From the NCBI GenBank assembly GCA_966211455.1, contig CBIHNI010000018.1:1-64000 (forward strand): a DNA stretch of 64,000 nucleotides, written 5' to 3'. Shown piece after piece: positions 35,145-43,626 of the stretch. Within the stretch, counting starts at the first letter, position 1; each line of letters starts with the position of its first letter. The notes under the pieces are model-generated. The model worked only from the letters and a program-made list of their open reading frames with translations. It did not search any database and was not told the origin of the DNA. Origin of the DNA: 21-14-0-10-47-8 sp966211455. GTDB lineage: Bacteria > Bdellovibrionota > Bdellovibrionia > Bdellovibrionales > Bdellovibrionaceae. The translations under genes were made by a program, and so were the position numbers.

Positions 35145-37079
35145 CTATTTTCCCCAAGCGCAGTAATTCGAGAATCGCGTCTCTTGCACCGAGCTCAGGT
35201 AATTGCGGCATTCATTTGTCTGGCGGCCCGACATTTCGGCGGTCGCAATCAAGCGAAAGAAACCGGACGAATGCGGATCCATCGGGATCGCATTCTTTAA
35301 GCTTCCCGGCAGCCAATTCGGTTCTTTGCGCGGAAGCAAGCTGCAGGCGTAATTTCCAACCGGCACATCTTCGATCACAAAGTTTGTGCGTTTGCCAATT
35401 TCGGCCGCGAACAGATCGGCAAAATCTTCTTCAACGTAAAGCTGGGTGCCCTGCTTGCTTTGCAGACACTGCTGTTCTTTGGCGACCAGATCAGGCCAAC
35501 GACCCGAAATGATATGTCCCAGTTCGTGCGCGACGATCCCGATCCCCATCCGCGGATGCGTGATCGTTGGCCAGCTGAGATTAATCGTGTTCATCCCGCG
35601 TACGGCCGCATCGTCCAAAAATGGAAGCTTGGCCTGATCGCAGAACTCGAGAATCGGTTCCAACATTTCCGAATCATTGAAAGTCGCCGCGGCCAAAAAA
35701 ATGTCGCCGAAGCTCGCGCTATTTTTCATATCGATTTGCGAAGCCTGTTTCACGGCCACATCCGAAGCCTTCACTGCATCTTGCAAACTGGTGATCCACG
35801 ATTGCAGAGCTTCGTCACGCGTTGGCGGCAGAATCAACTGAACATCCAAGGGCTCCGTCAAAGAACTTTTCAGGCGCTCTTCGATCATCGATTTCGCGGT
35901 CAACTGGGTGCCAGCAAAAACTTTTTTGAAGAGTTGCATTTGTTCGGTCGATGGCAGCGCCGCATACGAGTATGAAAGCTTGGTCGCACATGTTTGCACT
36001 GCCGATGTCAGCAGAGATTTGATGGTCGTCGGATTGGCGACGGCTTTCGCTTGCTTACTTGCCAGGTATGTTTGCTGAATTTCGCCCAAAATGGAGGCGA
36101 CATCCAAAGGCAGTTTTTTAAATTCGTTCTGAACTTCGGGAACGATTAAATAACTGAGAATAAATCGCTGGCGGATCGCCATCTTAAAAATGTTTTTCTC
36201 TGTAAATGACAATGGCTGGCCGGTCATGGCTTTATTCAGGACAAGATCATCCGGCGTGCGAAACGCCATACTCGGCGCCAATTGATAAATATAATTTTTC
36301 ACCAAAGAGATCGCGATGGCTTCTTGCTTGATGGCTTCAACGTAATCCAGATTTTGATAGAACATCTTGATGATCAGCTCTAAAGAATTGTCGAAGATCG
36401 GCGCATTCTGCACGACGAAATTCAGGAAATTTTCCAGACTCAGGATCGCTGGCAGTTCGACCTGCTTGTTCTTTCCTAAGATCTGCGCCAGCTTTTCACG
36501 GTCAAACTTTAAGCGACCATTGCTATCCGTGGTCACCGACGGCATATAGGTATTCAGTTTATTGGCCGCGCGCGCCGCTAAAACGAAAGCGGCTTTTTCC
36601 GGTGTGAGTTCGATCTGTCCGGGCGCCGCAAACATTTGTTTAAAGTACTGGTCGCGCAGCAGGGCTTGATGAATGACCCGGCCCATATAGTTCTGCAAAG
36701 GCTTGCGCACTTTATCGATGACAACGGTGACGGCGGCACCTTCGGCGTCAGCTGACAATTCAAAAGGATGCGCTAATGGATTGTTGCGACCACAAAGACT
36801 TTTAATACACTGCAGGTCCAAAGAATCCGAGCTCGAGCCTGGCTCTGGAGATGTGCCTGGAACAAAATCGATTGGCAGACCGCTGGGTCCCGCCGGGACG
36901 GAAGGCGTTGTCGAATCGGTTGGAAGATTTTGTGAAACATCCCCGGGCAAGTTGGGTGAATTTGCCAAGCGATTGGAAGCCGGAGTTTCCGAGCGAAACT
37001 GACAAGATGCGACCGTCGAAAGAATCAACAACCCAAACAATAATTTCAGAACACGCACCACAGCTGCCCCCAGCTTCAT
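35145..37079 (-). CDS. lipoprotein with zinc metalloprotease motif
   Basis: 644 residues. The signal ends in a lipobox-like TVASC with Cys26, so it is probably a lipoprotein. A Pro/Ser/Thr-rich linker follows, to about residue 75. A zinc motif HELGH (518-522) is followed about 30 residues later by EEDFADLFA, the pattern of gluzincin (M13-like) proteases where Glu is the third ligand and Asp orients the site. The C-terminal Cys residues (ECRNYL, NYCAWGK) fit M13-type ends. The 400 residues before the motif are helical and not recognised. It may process exported or prey proteins. Confidence 0.7.
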   Translation of the reverse strand: MKLGAAVVRVLKLLFGLLILSTVASCQFRSETPASNRLANSPNLPGDVSQNLPTDSTTPSVPAGPSGLPIDFVPGTSPEPGSSSDSLDLQCIKSLCGRNNPLAHPFELSADAEGAAVTVVIDKVRKPLQNYMGRVIHQALLRDQYFKQMFAAPGQIELTPEKAAFVLAARAANKLNTYMPSVTTDSNGRLKFDREKLAQILGKNKQVELPAILSLENFLNFVVQNAPIFDNSLELIIKMFYQNLDYVEAIKQEAIAISLVKNYIYQLAPSMAFRTPDDLVLNKAMTGQPLSFTEKNIFKMAIRQRFILSYLIVPEVQNEFKKLPLDVASILGEIQQTYLASKQAKAVANPTTIKSLLTSAVQTCATKLSYSYAALPSTEQMQLFKKVFAGTQLTAKSMIEERLKSSLTEPLDVQLILPPTRDEALQSWITSLQDAVKASDVAVKQASQIDMKNSASFGDIFLAAATFNDSEMLEPILEFCDQAKLPFLDDAAVRGMNTINLSWPTITHPRMGIGIVAHELGHIISGRWPDLVAKEQQCLQSKQGTQLYVEEDFADLFAAEIGKRTNFVIEDVPVGNYACSLLPRKEPNWLPGSLKNAIPMDPHSSGFFRLIATAEMSGRQTNECRNYLSSVQETRFSNYCAWGK

Positions 37080-37149
37080 TTATTGAACATCGCGGTTCAA
37101 CTATGCAGGGGGCGGGCCAAAATGCTTTGTAAATTTGACTGTCTAGAAA

Positions 37150-38037
37150 CTATTCGATGTGAAGATCAAGAGAGCGCAATCCCAATTGGCAACGGCCGGT
37201 GAATTCGTGCTTTTCCGCTCTGGCGGTCGGTGCGACTTCGAACATTTTGCGCAGACCCGGAATGTTTGCTTTCACCATGGCATCCAGCTGCTTCACGTTC
37301 GGCGCATGCGTTTGACCCAGCTCGAACAAGATCGACCAGATTCCATGCTTCCAGTATGCGTAATCTTCGAAAGCCCCGTCAGCCGGATAGATGACTTCGG
37401 TGGAATTTCCGGTTTGGTACTGGCTGGCTGAAGTCGCCACCTGCACCAAGTTCATAAAGATCGGCGTATAAGGAGTATCCAGATCGTAAGTCGAAATACC
37501 CCACGGGAAAACCGCGGCCGGCCAATAGGTGTGCAAGGTTGCCGACACCACGATGTTTTCGTTTTGCAGGAAATCCGCTAGCGCACGTGTGCTGCGCGAA
37601 TGGAATGGACCTTCGGTTCCGCAAGGCCCCGGATAATCGCGATTCGGATCGATGGATTCGCCATTCACGCGCTCCCATCTTTGACGAATGTCATAGCCAT
37701 CAATGTTCAGCACCGGAATCACATACATGGTCTGCCCCTGGATCGGCGCCTGTGCGATCGCTTCGGCAAAGTTCAGCGCGATTTCAGTCGAGCCGTACTC
37801 ATTTCCATGATGGGTGCCCACGACCAAGTTGTGCACGGAACCGCTTCCAAGTTTGATTCCTTCGATGGCAACACCCGTGTCTGAATAGCCCAAGGTGAAG
37901 AGCTCTGCCGTTTGCGGATAGGTCTTCGCTAACTGGTGAAGATAATCAGTTACGTCCTTGTATTTGCGAGTGGTCGATACGTCCGCACTCGCGATGCTAA
38001 CGAAGGTCAGCACCCATGCGATGAGAGTGGTTTTCAT
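37150..38037 (-). CDS. M14 family zinc carboxypeptidase, exported
   Basis: 295 residues with a signal peptide (LIAWVLTFVSIASA); AGGAGG precedes the start. Zinc ligands: the HxxE motif in THHGNEYGSTE (His77, Glu80) and His169 in ATLHTYWP. The catalytic Glu is in ILFELGQTH (Glu238). DPNRDYPG near 130 carries the substrate-binding Asn-Arg. Probably a periplasmic or secreted peptidase trimming peptides or peptidoglycan stems. It is preceded by about 70 nt from a divergent region and followed by the lipoprotein gene, transcribed the same way. Confidence 0.92.
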   Translation of the reverse strand: MKTTLIAWVLTFVSIASADVSTTRKYKDVTDYLHQLAKTYPQTAELFTLGYSDTGVAIEGIKLGSGSVHNLVVGTHHGNEYGSTEIALNFAEAIAQAPIQGQTMYVIPVLNIDGYDIRQRWERVNGESIDPNRDYPGPCGTEGPFHSRSTRALADFLQNENIVVSATLHTYWPAAVFPWGISTYDLDTPYTPIFMNLVQVATSASQYQTGNSTEVIYPADGAFEDYAYWKHGIWSILFELGQTHAPNVKQLDAMVKANIPGLRKMFEVAPTARAEKHEFTGRCQLGLRSLDLHIE

Positions 38038-38112
38038 AAGGTGGAGCCTCCTTGCTCACGCCCCTACTTCAGTACGGCGCTAGCAAAATGGCAAGGCCAG
38101 CTCCTATCAAAT

Positions 38113-38835
38113 TTATTTCTCTCTTGTATAAAAAACTAAGTAGTCACGCATGCCGATTTGATTCACGAATCCGATTGTTTCACCAGTTTCGAATCTCTTT
38201 CGATAGTTAGCGCGTGCTGACTGCATAATCAGGCATCCGAACGGACCTAGACCTGTCTGATCGACTCCTTCAACAATGCATTTTTGTGGCATATCTTTCT
38301 CTTGTTCGCGGGCGCGCGGAAAATCCGTCAGAGAAAAACTGGTCGCCTGGACCTGGACTTTGGCATTGAATCTTGTCGCGAAATTTTGATGAATCATCTG
38401 AACCGCGTAACTTGTCGGAACGATCACGGCCACACGATGCGCTTGTTGAAGCGCGTTCTGGATTCCTTGCGCGAAACCATCGACATCGTCTTTGGTTTCA
38501 ACTTTTTGTACATCTGCAAACACATCGCTTTGCAGTTCGTGATCCATGACAACAGTGTCGTAGCTCATCCCCGCTTCTTGATCGTGCTTCAAAAACTCTT
38601 TCCAAATTTCGTAATGCTCGGGCTTGTCGGGATCGACTCCTAAGAACAGAACCGGGCTGTTTTTGATCTCTTCGCGCAATCGCAAAAGCATGGCGTTCGC
38701 CAGCACCGTATGGCTCTCAAATTTGCTTATTTTGATTTTAGGGATAGGTCTTGGCTGAATCCCGTAATAAATCATCGTTGTGACGCCAGCCAAAGCGACC
38801 AAACCCACCAAAATCCAATAAATTTTCTTTCCCAT
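38113..38835 (-). CDS. membrane-anchored protein of unknown function
   Basis: 240 residues from ATG 38835 (an ATG at 38847 would add four). One N-terminal membrane segment (IYWILVGLVALAGVTTMIYYG) and an extracytoplasmic domain with alternating beta and helix: PVLFLGVDPD, DTVVMDHEL, RVAVIVPTSYAVQMI. It resembles a degenerate Rossmann-like or type 1 periplasmic-binding fold. Two late cysteines (KCIVEG, FGCLIM). No family recognised. Divergent from the pantothenate operon. Confidence 0.65.
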   Translation of the reverse strand: MGKKIYWILVGLVALAGVTTMIYYGIQPRPIPKIKISKFESHTVLANAMLLRLREEIKNSPVLFLGVDPDKPEHYEIWKEFLKHDQEAGMSYDTVVMDHELQSDVFADVQKVETKDDVDGFAQGIQNALQQAHRVAVIVPTSYAVQMIHQNFATRFNAKVQVQATSFSLTDFPRAREQEKDMPQKCIVEGVDQTGLGPFGCLIMQSARANYRKRFETGETIGFVNQIGMRDYLVFYTREK

Positions 38836-38853
38836 GGGCCCATCCATAGGCTA

Positions 38854-38881
38854 TTGACTTGCCTTTGAAAAGGACTAAATT
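38854..38881 (+). promoter_or_regulatory. sigma-70-like promoter of the pantothenate/CoA operon
   Basis: TTGACT at 38854-38859 and TAAATT at 38876-38881 with a 16-nt spacer. The expected transcription start is near 38888, about 29 nt before the ATG at 38917, with AAAGGA as ribosome site. Confidence 0.55.
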
Positions 38882-38916
38882 GGGTCCACAGGACTTGATC
38901 TGAAAGGACAGGTACC

Positions 38917-39639
38917 ATGGTTCAAAATCAAAGGTATTTCATTGCCGGTTCGGGTCGAACCGCGCGACATTTTGCCCACTATTTCCACAAACTTGGTTTG
39001 AATTTCAATCAATGGGATCGCTCTCAGCCGCGCGAGCTCTTGCAAAGCCGCCTTGCACAAAGCACCCATGTTCTGCTGCTAATTTCAGATAGCGCCATCG
39101 AAAGCTTCTACCGCGAGCATCTTCATCACTACACCGGTTCAGTTCTGCATTTTTCCGGAGCTTTGGAAATCCCCGGTGTCGAGTCCGCGCATCCGTTGAT
39201 GACTTTTGCGCAGGATCTTTACGATCTTGAAACTTATAAAAAGATTCCGTTCGTCACCACGTCGAAAAAGCCCGCGAGCAAACTTTTGCCGGGCTTGCCA
39301 AATTCTGTGCACGCGATCTCTGCGGACAAGAAAGCTTATTATCACGCGCTTTGCGTGATGAGTGGAAACTTCACCACTTTGCTGTGGCAGAAATTGTCGG
39401 CAGGCTTGAAAGATCTAGGGCTGCCTGATGGCGTTGAGTCCGTTTACCGCAAACAGATCTTTCAGAACATGGCGCACGATTTATCCGGTGCGCTGACCGG
39501 ACCGATCGCCCGTCACGATTTGCCTACGGTGATTCGCAACGATCAGGCTTTGCGAAACGATCCTTACCAACAAATTTATCGGGCCTTTTTAGCTGTTCAT
39601 TACCCCGAAGCTTTATCGAAGCTGGAAGGTGCAACATGA
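38917..39639 (+). CDS. Rossmann-like/DUF2520 protein, candidate ketopantoate reductase
   Basis: 240 residues. The N-terminal dinucleotide-binding motif FIAGSGRTARHF (8-19) and LLLISDSAIESFY near 54 match the Rossmann-like part. LHFSGALEIPGVESAHPLMTF follows, and from about 130 the helical DUF2520-type domain (ALCVMSGNFTTLLWQ, ALTGPIARHDLPTVI, PYQQIYRAFLAV). First gene of an operon with panB, panC, coaBC, coaX and panD and overlapping panB by 4 nt. The only pathway step otherwise missing is reduction of ketopantoate, normally PanE. I infer this protein fills it. I recall an alternative reductase PanG in other bacteria but cannot check orthology. Confidence 0.7.
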   Translation: MVQNQRYFIAGSGRTARHFAHYFHKLGLNFNQWDRSQPRELLQSRLAQSTHVLLLISDSAIESFYREHLHHYTGSVLHFSGALEIPGVESAHPLMTFAQDLYDLETYKKIPFVTTSKKPASKLLPGLPNSVHAISADKKAYYHALCVMSGNFTTLLWQKLSAGLKDLGLPDGVESVYRKQIFQNMAHDLSGALTGPIARHDLPTVIRNDQALRNDPYQQIYRAFLAVHYPEALSKLEGAT

Positions 39640-40421
39640 AAATACAAGACTTTGCTTTGAAGAAACAAAAGGGACAAAAAATTTCGATGCTGACCTGCTA
39701 TGATTACAGCTTTGCGCGAATCATGGCGGATTCCGAAGTCGACGTGCTTCTGGTTGGCGACAGTCTTGCGATGACCATGCACGGACACGGCAGCACTTTG
39801 AACGCAACCGTCAACATGATGGCTTTGCACACGGCGGCCGTTGCCCGGGGCGCGGGAAATAAATTTATCGTCGGCGATCTTCCATTCCTCACTTTCCGCA
39901 AAGGGCTCACCAGCAATATGGAAGCCATCGGCAAAATCATGCGCGCCGGCGCCAATGCGGTGAAGCTCGAAGGAGCCAAAGGAAATCTCGAGCTTGTTCG
40001 TCACGTCGTGGACTCGGGCGTGCCGGTGATGGGTCACTTGGGGTTGACTCCGCAATCGGTCAACCAACTGGGTGGCTTCAAGGTTCAAGGAAAAGACAAG
40101 CGTGATCACGATGAGATCGTCAAAGATGCTTTGGCTTTGGAAAAGGCCGGCTGCTTTTCTTTGGTTCTAGAATGTGTCCCGGCCGAACTTGCGAAAGAAA
40201 TCACTTCGAAGCTTGGCATCCCGACCATCGGCATTGGCGCAGGCATCGGATGCGACGGACAAGTCTTGGTTCTGCAAGACATGCTGGGCATGAATAAAGA
40301 GTTTCATCCCAAGTTTTTACGAACCTACATGAAGGGCTTTGACATGATCAAAGATGCTTTCAATCAGTATCACCGCGATGTCGTGACCGAAAAGTTCCCA
40401 TCGAAGGAAGAGAGCTACTGA
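39636..40421 (+). CDS. panB: 3-methyl-2-oxobutanoate hydroxymethyltransferase
   Basis: 261 residues, the usual length. PanB blocks are ISMLTCYDYSFARIMADSEVDVLLVGDSLAM, MALHTAAVARGAG, VKLEGAK, MGHLGLTPQSVNQLGGFKVQGK and IGIGAGIGCDGQVLVLQDMLG (each cited only as a short marker of position). It makes ketopantoate from ketoisovalerate and methylene-tetrahydrofolate. Its ATG overlaps the stop of the DUF2520 gene, and its stop overlaps the panC start by 1 nt. Confidence 0.97.
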   Translation: MKIQDFALKKQKGQKISMLTCYDYSFARIMADSEVDVLLVGDSLAMTMHGHGSTLNATVNMMALHTAAVARGAGNKFIVGDLPFLTFRKGLTSNMEAIGKIMRAGANAVKLEGAKGNLELVRHVVDSGVPVMGHLGLTPQSVNQLGGFKVQGKDKRDHDEIVKDALALEKAGCFSLVLECVPAELAKEITSKLGIPTIGIGAGIGCDGQVLVLQDMLGMNKEFHPKFLRTYMKGFDMIKDAFNQYHRDVVTEKFPSKEESY

Positions 40422-41182
40422 TGGCGCTGATCATTCGCACCGCCGAGGAGATGATGCTCTGGCGGCAAAAACAAGAGCACAAAGCTTTGATCGGATTTGT
40501 TCCGACCATGGGGGCCCTTCATCACGGCCACGAAGTTCTGCTGGAGCAAGCGGCCTGCGACAATGATTTGGTCGTACTGAGCATTTATGTAAATCCGACC
40601 CAATTCAATGACAAAAAGGATTTTGAAAAGTATCCGATCACATGGGATGCGGATGTCGCCATGGCGGAAAAAAACAAAGTCGATGTGATTTTTGCGCCAG
40701 CTTTCGAGACGATTTATCCGGATGGTTACAAATTCAAGCTTCAAGAAACCGATTTCAGTCTGGATCTTTGCGGTAAGAATCGCCCCGGACACTTTGACGG
40801 TGTCTTGACGGTGGTGATGAAACTTTTGAATCTGGTGCGCCCAACTTCGGCGTATTTTGGCGAAAAGGATTTTCAGCAGCTGACCTTGATCCAAAGAATG
40901 GTTCAGGCTTTCTTTTTACCGACGGAAATTGTTCCGGTTCCAACCGTGCGCGAAAAAGACGGACTGGCGCTGAGCTCTCGTAACGTGCGACTGACACTGG
41001 CCGAGCGTGAAGCGGCACCTTTGATTTATAAGACTTTGACCACGGCCCGCACGGCGGACGAGGCCCGCGCTATTTTTGAAAAACAGGGATGGAATGTAGA
41101 TTACGTGAAGGACCTGAATGGGCGCCGATTTGCGGCGATTCATGTCGGGGCCGTGAGGTTGATAGACAATGTCCAAATCTAA
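40421..41182 (+). CDS. panC: pantoate--beta-alanine ligase
   Basis: 253 residues. The nucleotidyltransferase signature FVPTMGALHHGHEVLL (HxGH type) lies at 24-39, NPTQFN near 63, FGEKDFQQLTLIQRMV near 145 and the KMSKS-like loop LSSRNVRL near 187. It joins pantoate and beta-alanine using ATP. The C-terminal 60 residues are shorter than in E. coli. The stop lies inside the coaBC start (14-nt overlap), so the two are translated together. Confidence 0.96.
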   Translation: MALIIRTAEEMMLWRQKQEHKALIGFVPTMGALHHGHEVLLEQAACDNDLVVLSIYVNPTQFNDKKDFEKYPITWDADVAMAEKNKVDVIFAPAFETIYPDGYKFKLQETDFSLDLCGKNRPGHFDGVLTVVMKLLNLVRPTSAYFGEKDFQQLTLIQRMVQAFFLPTEIVPVPTVREKDGLALSSRNVRLTLAEREAAPLIYKTLTTARTADEARAIFEKQGWNVDYVKDLNGRRFAAIHVGAVRLIDNVQI

Positions 41183-42386
41183 AATCCTTTTTCAGATGTC
41201 GGGATCAATTGCCTGCTACAAAGCTTGTCAGGTGGTTTCGCGCTTGGTGCAAGCCGGATTCGATGTGCAGGTCGTCGCCAGTCGCTCGGCCTTGCAGTTC
41301 GTGGGAAATGCAACTCTTGAAGGACTGACTGGAAAACCCGTTGTCAGCGATCTTTTTGAAAGCGGCAATGTGATGGATCACATTCACTTGGTCCGCTGGG
41401 CCGATTTGATTTTGACGGCTCCCGCAACTGCAAACTTTGTTAACAAAGCGGCCAACGGCGTGGGCGATGATCTTTTGACGACTCAGTTTTTAGCGCATGA
41501 TTTTAAAAAGCCTTATCTGATCGCACCGGCCATGAACACGATGATGTATCTGCATCCGGCGACGCAGAATTCAATCCGTCGTTTGCGCGAGATGGGCATC
41601 GAAATTTTGGAAACCGCTTCGGGCGTTTTGGCTTGCGGCGAAACCGGTTGGGGTCGCTTGCTGGAACCGGATCTCATCGTGCAAGAAGTGGAAAAGCATG
41701 TGGGAAAACCGGTGAACGCGAAAATCACCGCGGCTCCGCGCACGCAAAAAGCGACAAAGATTTTGATCACGTCCGGCGGAACCCAAGAAGCGATTGATCC
41801 AGTCCGTGTGCTGACGAACAAATCAACCGGCACCACGGGCGCCACCATTGCCGATGCTTTGACGAATTTCGGTTTCGACGTGACTTACTTGCACGCGGAA
41901 AATGCCAAGCTTCCATCTTTGCCTTGCGAGATGCAATCCTTTACCAGCTTTTCCAGCCTTGAGATTTCATTGAAGGAGCTTTTGGGTCAGGGGAAATTTC
42001 AGGCCGTCGTGCATTTGGCGGCGGTCAGCGATTTTTCACCGATGAAATCCAGCACGGTGAAAATGTCTTCGGATTCCGAGCTGACTTTGCATTTCAAACG
42101 CAATCCGAAGCTGGTCGACCAATTGCGAGCGATGGCCGGCAATCCGGATTTGAAAGTGGTGGCCTTTAAGCTCACCGCCGGCGTTAGCAAAGCCGATCAG
42201 CAAAAGGCGGTCACCAAGCTTTTCGAGCATTCGGCGGCCGATCTGGTCGTGCAGAACGACATGTCCGAAATGACGCCCGAACATGTGTTTCATATTTTTA
42301 AACGATTGGATCCAGTTGCAGACCTGCGCGGCAAGCAGGAGCTTGGATTTTATCTCGGGGAATATCTGATGAAGGAGTTTGTATGA
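41169..42386 (+). CDS. coaBC: bifunctional phosphopantothenoylcysteine decarboxylase / phosphopantothenate--cysteine ligase
   Basis: 405 residues. The CoaC domain (1-190) has the flavin-binding SGSIACYKACQVVSRL, the APAMNTMMY motif and the substrate Cys region LACGETGWGRLLEP. The CoaB domain follows with ITSGGTQEAIDPVRVLTNKSTG near 200 and the Lys-rich KMSSDSELTL near 297. It makes 4'-phosphopantetheine from phosphopantothenate. Overlaps panC before it and coaX after it (ATGA). Confidence 0.96.
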   Translation: MSKSKILFQMSGSIACYKACQVVSRLVQAGFDVQVVASRSALQFVGNATLEGLTGKPVVSDLFESGNVMDHIHLVRWADLILTAPATANFVNKAANGVGDDLLTTQFLAHDFKKPYLIAPAMNTMMYLHPATQNSIRRLREMGIEILETASGVLACGETGWGRLLEPDLIVQEVEKHVGKPVNAKITAAPRTQKATKILITSGGTQEAIDPVRVLTNKSTGTTGATIADALTNFGFDVTYLHAENAKLPSLPCEMQSFTSFSSLEISLKELLGQGKFQAVVHLAAVSDFSPMKSSTVKMSSDSELTLHFKRNPKLVDQLRAMAGNPDLKVVAFKLTAGVSKADQQKAVTKLFEHSAADLVVQNDMSEMTPEHVFHIFKRLDPVADLRGKQELGFYLGEYLMKEFV

Positions 42387-43153
42387 TCTTGGCCCTTGAT
42401 GTCGGCAACAGCCAAATTTACGGCGGCGTCTTCGAAAAAGACGTTCTGAAGTTCCGCTTCCGCAAAACTTCGAAGACCGGTGCGTCTTCAGACGAGATCG
42501 GAATCTTTTTACGCTCGATCTTGCGTGAAAATTCGATGGATCCGGCCAAGGTCACGCACATTGCCATGTGCTCGGTCGTGCCGGACGTTGTGTATTCGAT
42601 GAAGAACGCCTGCAAGAAGTATTTCAACATGAACCCCTTCTTGCTTCAGGCCGGTGTGAAAACAGGACTGAAGATCGATTACCGCAATCCTTTGGAAGTC
42701 GGTGCCGACCGCATTGCCAACTCGATCGCGGCGACCCATCTTTATCCAAAGAAGAATCTTCTGATTGTGGATCTGGGAACGGCGACGACTTTCTGTGCGA
42801 TCTCAAAGGATAAGAATTATCTGGGCGGATCGATCGTGGCGGGTTTGCGAATCACCATGGAAGCTTTGGAAAACCAAACGGCAAAACTTCCTTCGGTCGA
42901 AATTATCGCGATGAAAGAGGCCTTAGGACGATCAACGACCGAAAGTATTCAGTCAGGATTGTATTTTGGCCATCTGGGCACAATTCGTGAAATCTCGAAG
43001 CGTATCTCGGATGAATGCTTTGAGGGCGAAAAACCGTTTATCATTGGAACTGGTGGTTTTTCATCGTTGTTTGAAAAAGAAAAGATTTTTGATGTAACAC
43101 AGCCCGATTTGGTGCTGCAGGGCCTGTTACAAGCCTTGAAAATGAATTCATAA
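42383..43153 (+). CDS. coaX: type III pantothenate kinase
   Basis: 256 residues. ASKHA-fold motifs: LALDVGNSQIYGGVF (3-17), the NPLEVGADRIAN pantothenate site near 94, IVDLGTATTFCAI near 126 and GSIVAGLRITMEAL. It phosphorylates pantothenate, the step before CoaBC. Type III kinases are not inhibited by CoA, so control may lie elsewhere, for example in the palindrome that follows. The stop is 3 nt before that palindrome. Confidence 0.96.
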   Translation: MILALDVGNSQIYGGVFEKDVLKFRFRKTSKTGASSDEIGIFLRSILRENSMDPAKVTHIAMCSVVPDVVYSMKNACKKYFNMNPFLLQAGVKTGLKIDYRNPLEVGADRIANSIAATHLYPKKNLLIVDLGTATTFCAISKDKNYLGGSIVAGLRITMEALENQTAKLPSVEIIAMKEALGRSTTESIQSGLYFGHLGTIREISKRISDECFEGEKPFIIGTGGFSSLFEKEKIFDVTQPDLVLQGLLQALKMNS

Positions 43154-43155
43154 AG

Positions 43156-43225
43156 GGTGCCTGATACCCTTTGGTACTGCAAAGCGCCACTTGTGGCGCC
43201 GCAGTACCAAAGGGTATCAGGCACC
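43156..43225. repeat. 70-nt perfect palindromic element between coaX and panD
   Basis: Arms at 43156-43180 and 43201-43225 are perfect reverse complements over 25 bp (GGTGCCTGATACCC at the outer left end). The 20-nt centre contains its own 7-bp inverted repeat GCGCCAC-TT-GTGGCGC, so almost the whole element can fold into one long hairpin. It starts 3 nt after the coaX stop and ends 12 nt before the panD start, just before the ribosome site AAAGAGG. It resembles a REP-like or miniature mobile palindrome. No U tract follows, so it is not a standard terminator. I noticed no second copy in the window. Confidence 0.9.
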
Positions 43226-43237
43226 AAAGAGGTAAAT

Positions 43238-43597
43238 ATGATGTTGAATATGTTGAAGTGCAAAATTCATCGGGCGACTGTGACGGATGCGGATTTGAAT
43301 TATGAAGGTTCGATTTCGATTTGTCCGAAATTGATTAAGGACGCAGGTCTTCGTCTTTATGAACAGGTGGATATCTACAATTGCAATAACGGCGCGCGCT
43401 TTCACACTTATGTGATTTTGGGTAAAGAAGGTGAAATCTGCTTAAACGGGGCAGCGGCTCGTCATGTGCATAAGGGTGATATCGTGATTATCGCGGCTTA
43501 CGCTGGCTTCAGCGAGCAAGAAGCGAACAATCACAAACCCGTTTGCGTCTTTGTAAACGAGAAAAATCAAACCAAAGAGATTCGGGCTCACGGATAA
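43238..43597 (+). CDS. panD: aspartate 1-decarboxylase
   Basis: 119 residues from ATG 43238 (or 43241), preceded by AAAGAGG; the longer ORF from 43157 would translate the palindrome and is rejected. The self-cleavage site is in ADLNYEGSIS (Gly-Ser, Ser becoming the pyruvoyl group), with YNCNNGARFHTYVI and LNGAAARHVHKGDIVIIAAY, as in PanD. It supplies beta-alanine to PanC. Last gene of the pantothenate operon, separated from coaX by the palindrome and so possibly expressed at a different level. Confidence 0.95.
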   Translation: MMLNMLKCKIHRATVTDADLNYEGSISICPKLIKDAGLRLYEQVDIYNCNNGARFHTYVILGKEGEICLNGAAARHVHKGDIVIIAAYAGFSEQEANNHKPVCVFVNEKNQTKEIRAHG

Positions 43598-43626
43598 GAT
43601 CTTTTCGGGTCAAAATCTGTGGCGGT

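Noticed and set aside
43156..43225. Rho-independent terminator of coaX
   Set aside because: The hairpin is far longer than a normal terminator and is followed by a purine-rich ribosome site, not a U tract.
43157..43237. Upstream ATG extending panD through the palindrome
   Set aside because: The extension translates the palindrome itself, lacks a ribosome site, and the PanD family starts at the ATG after AAAGAGG.
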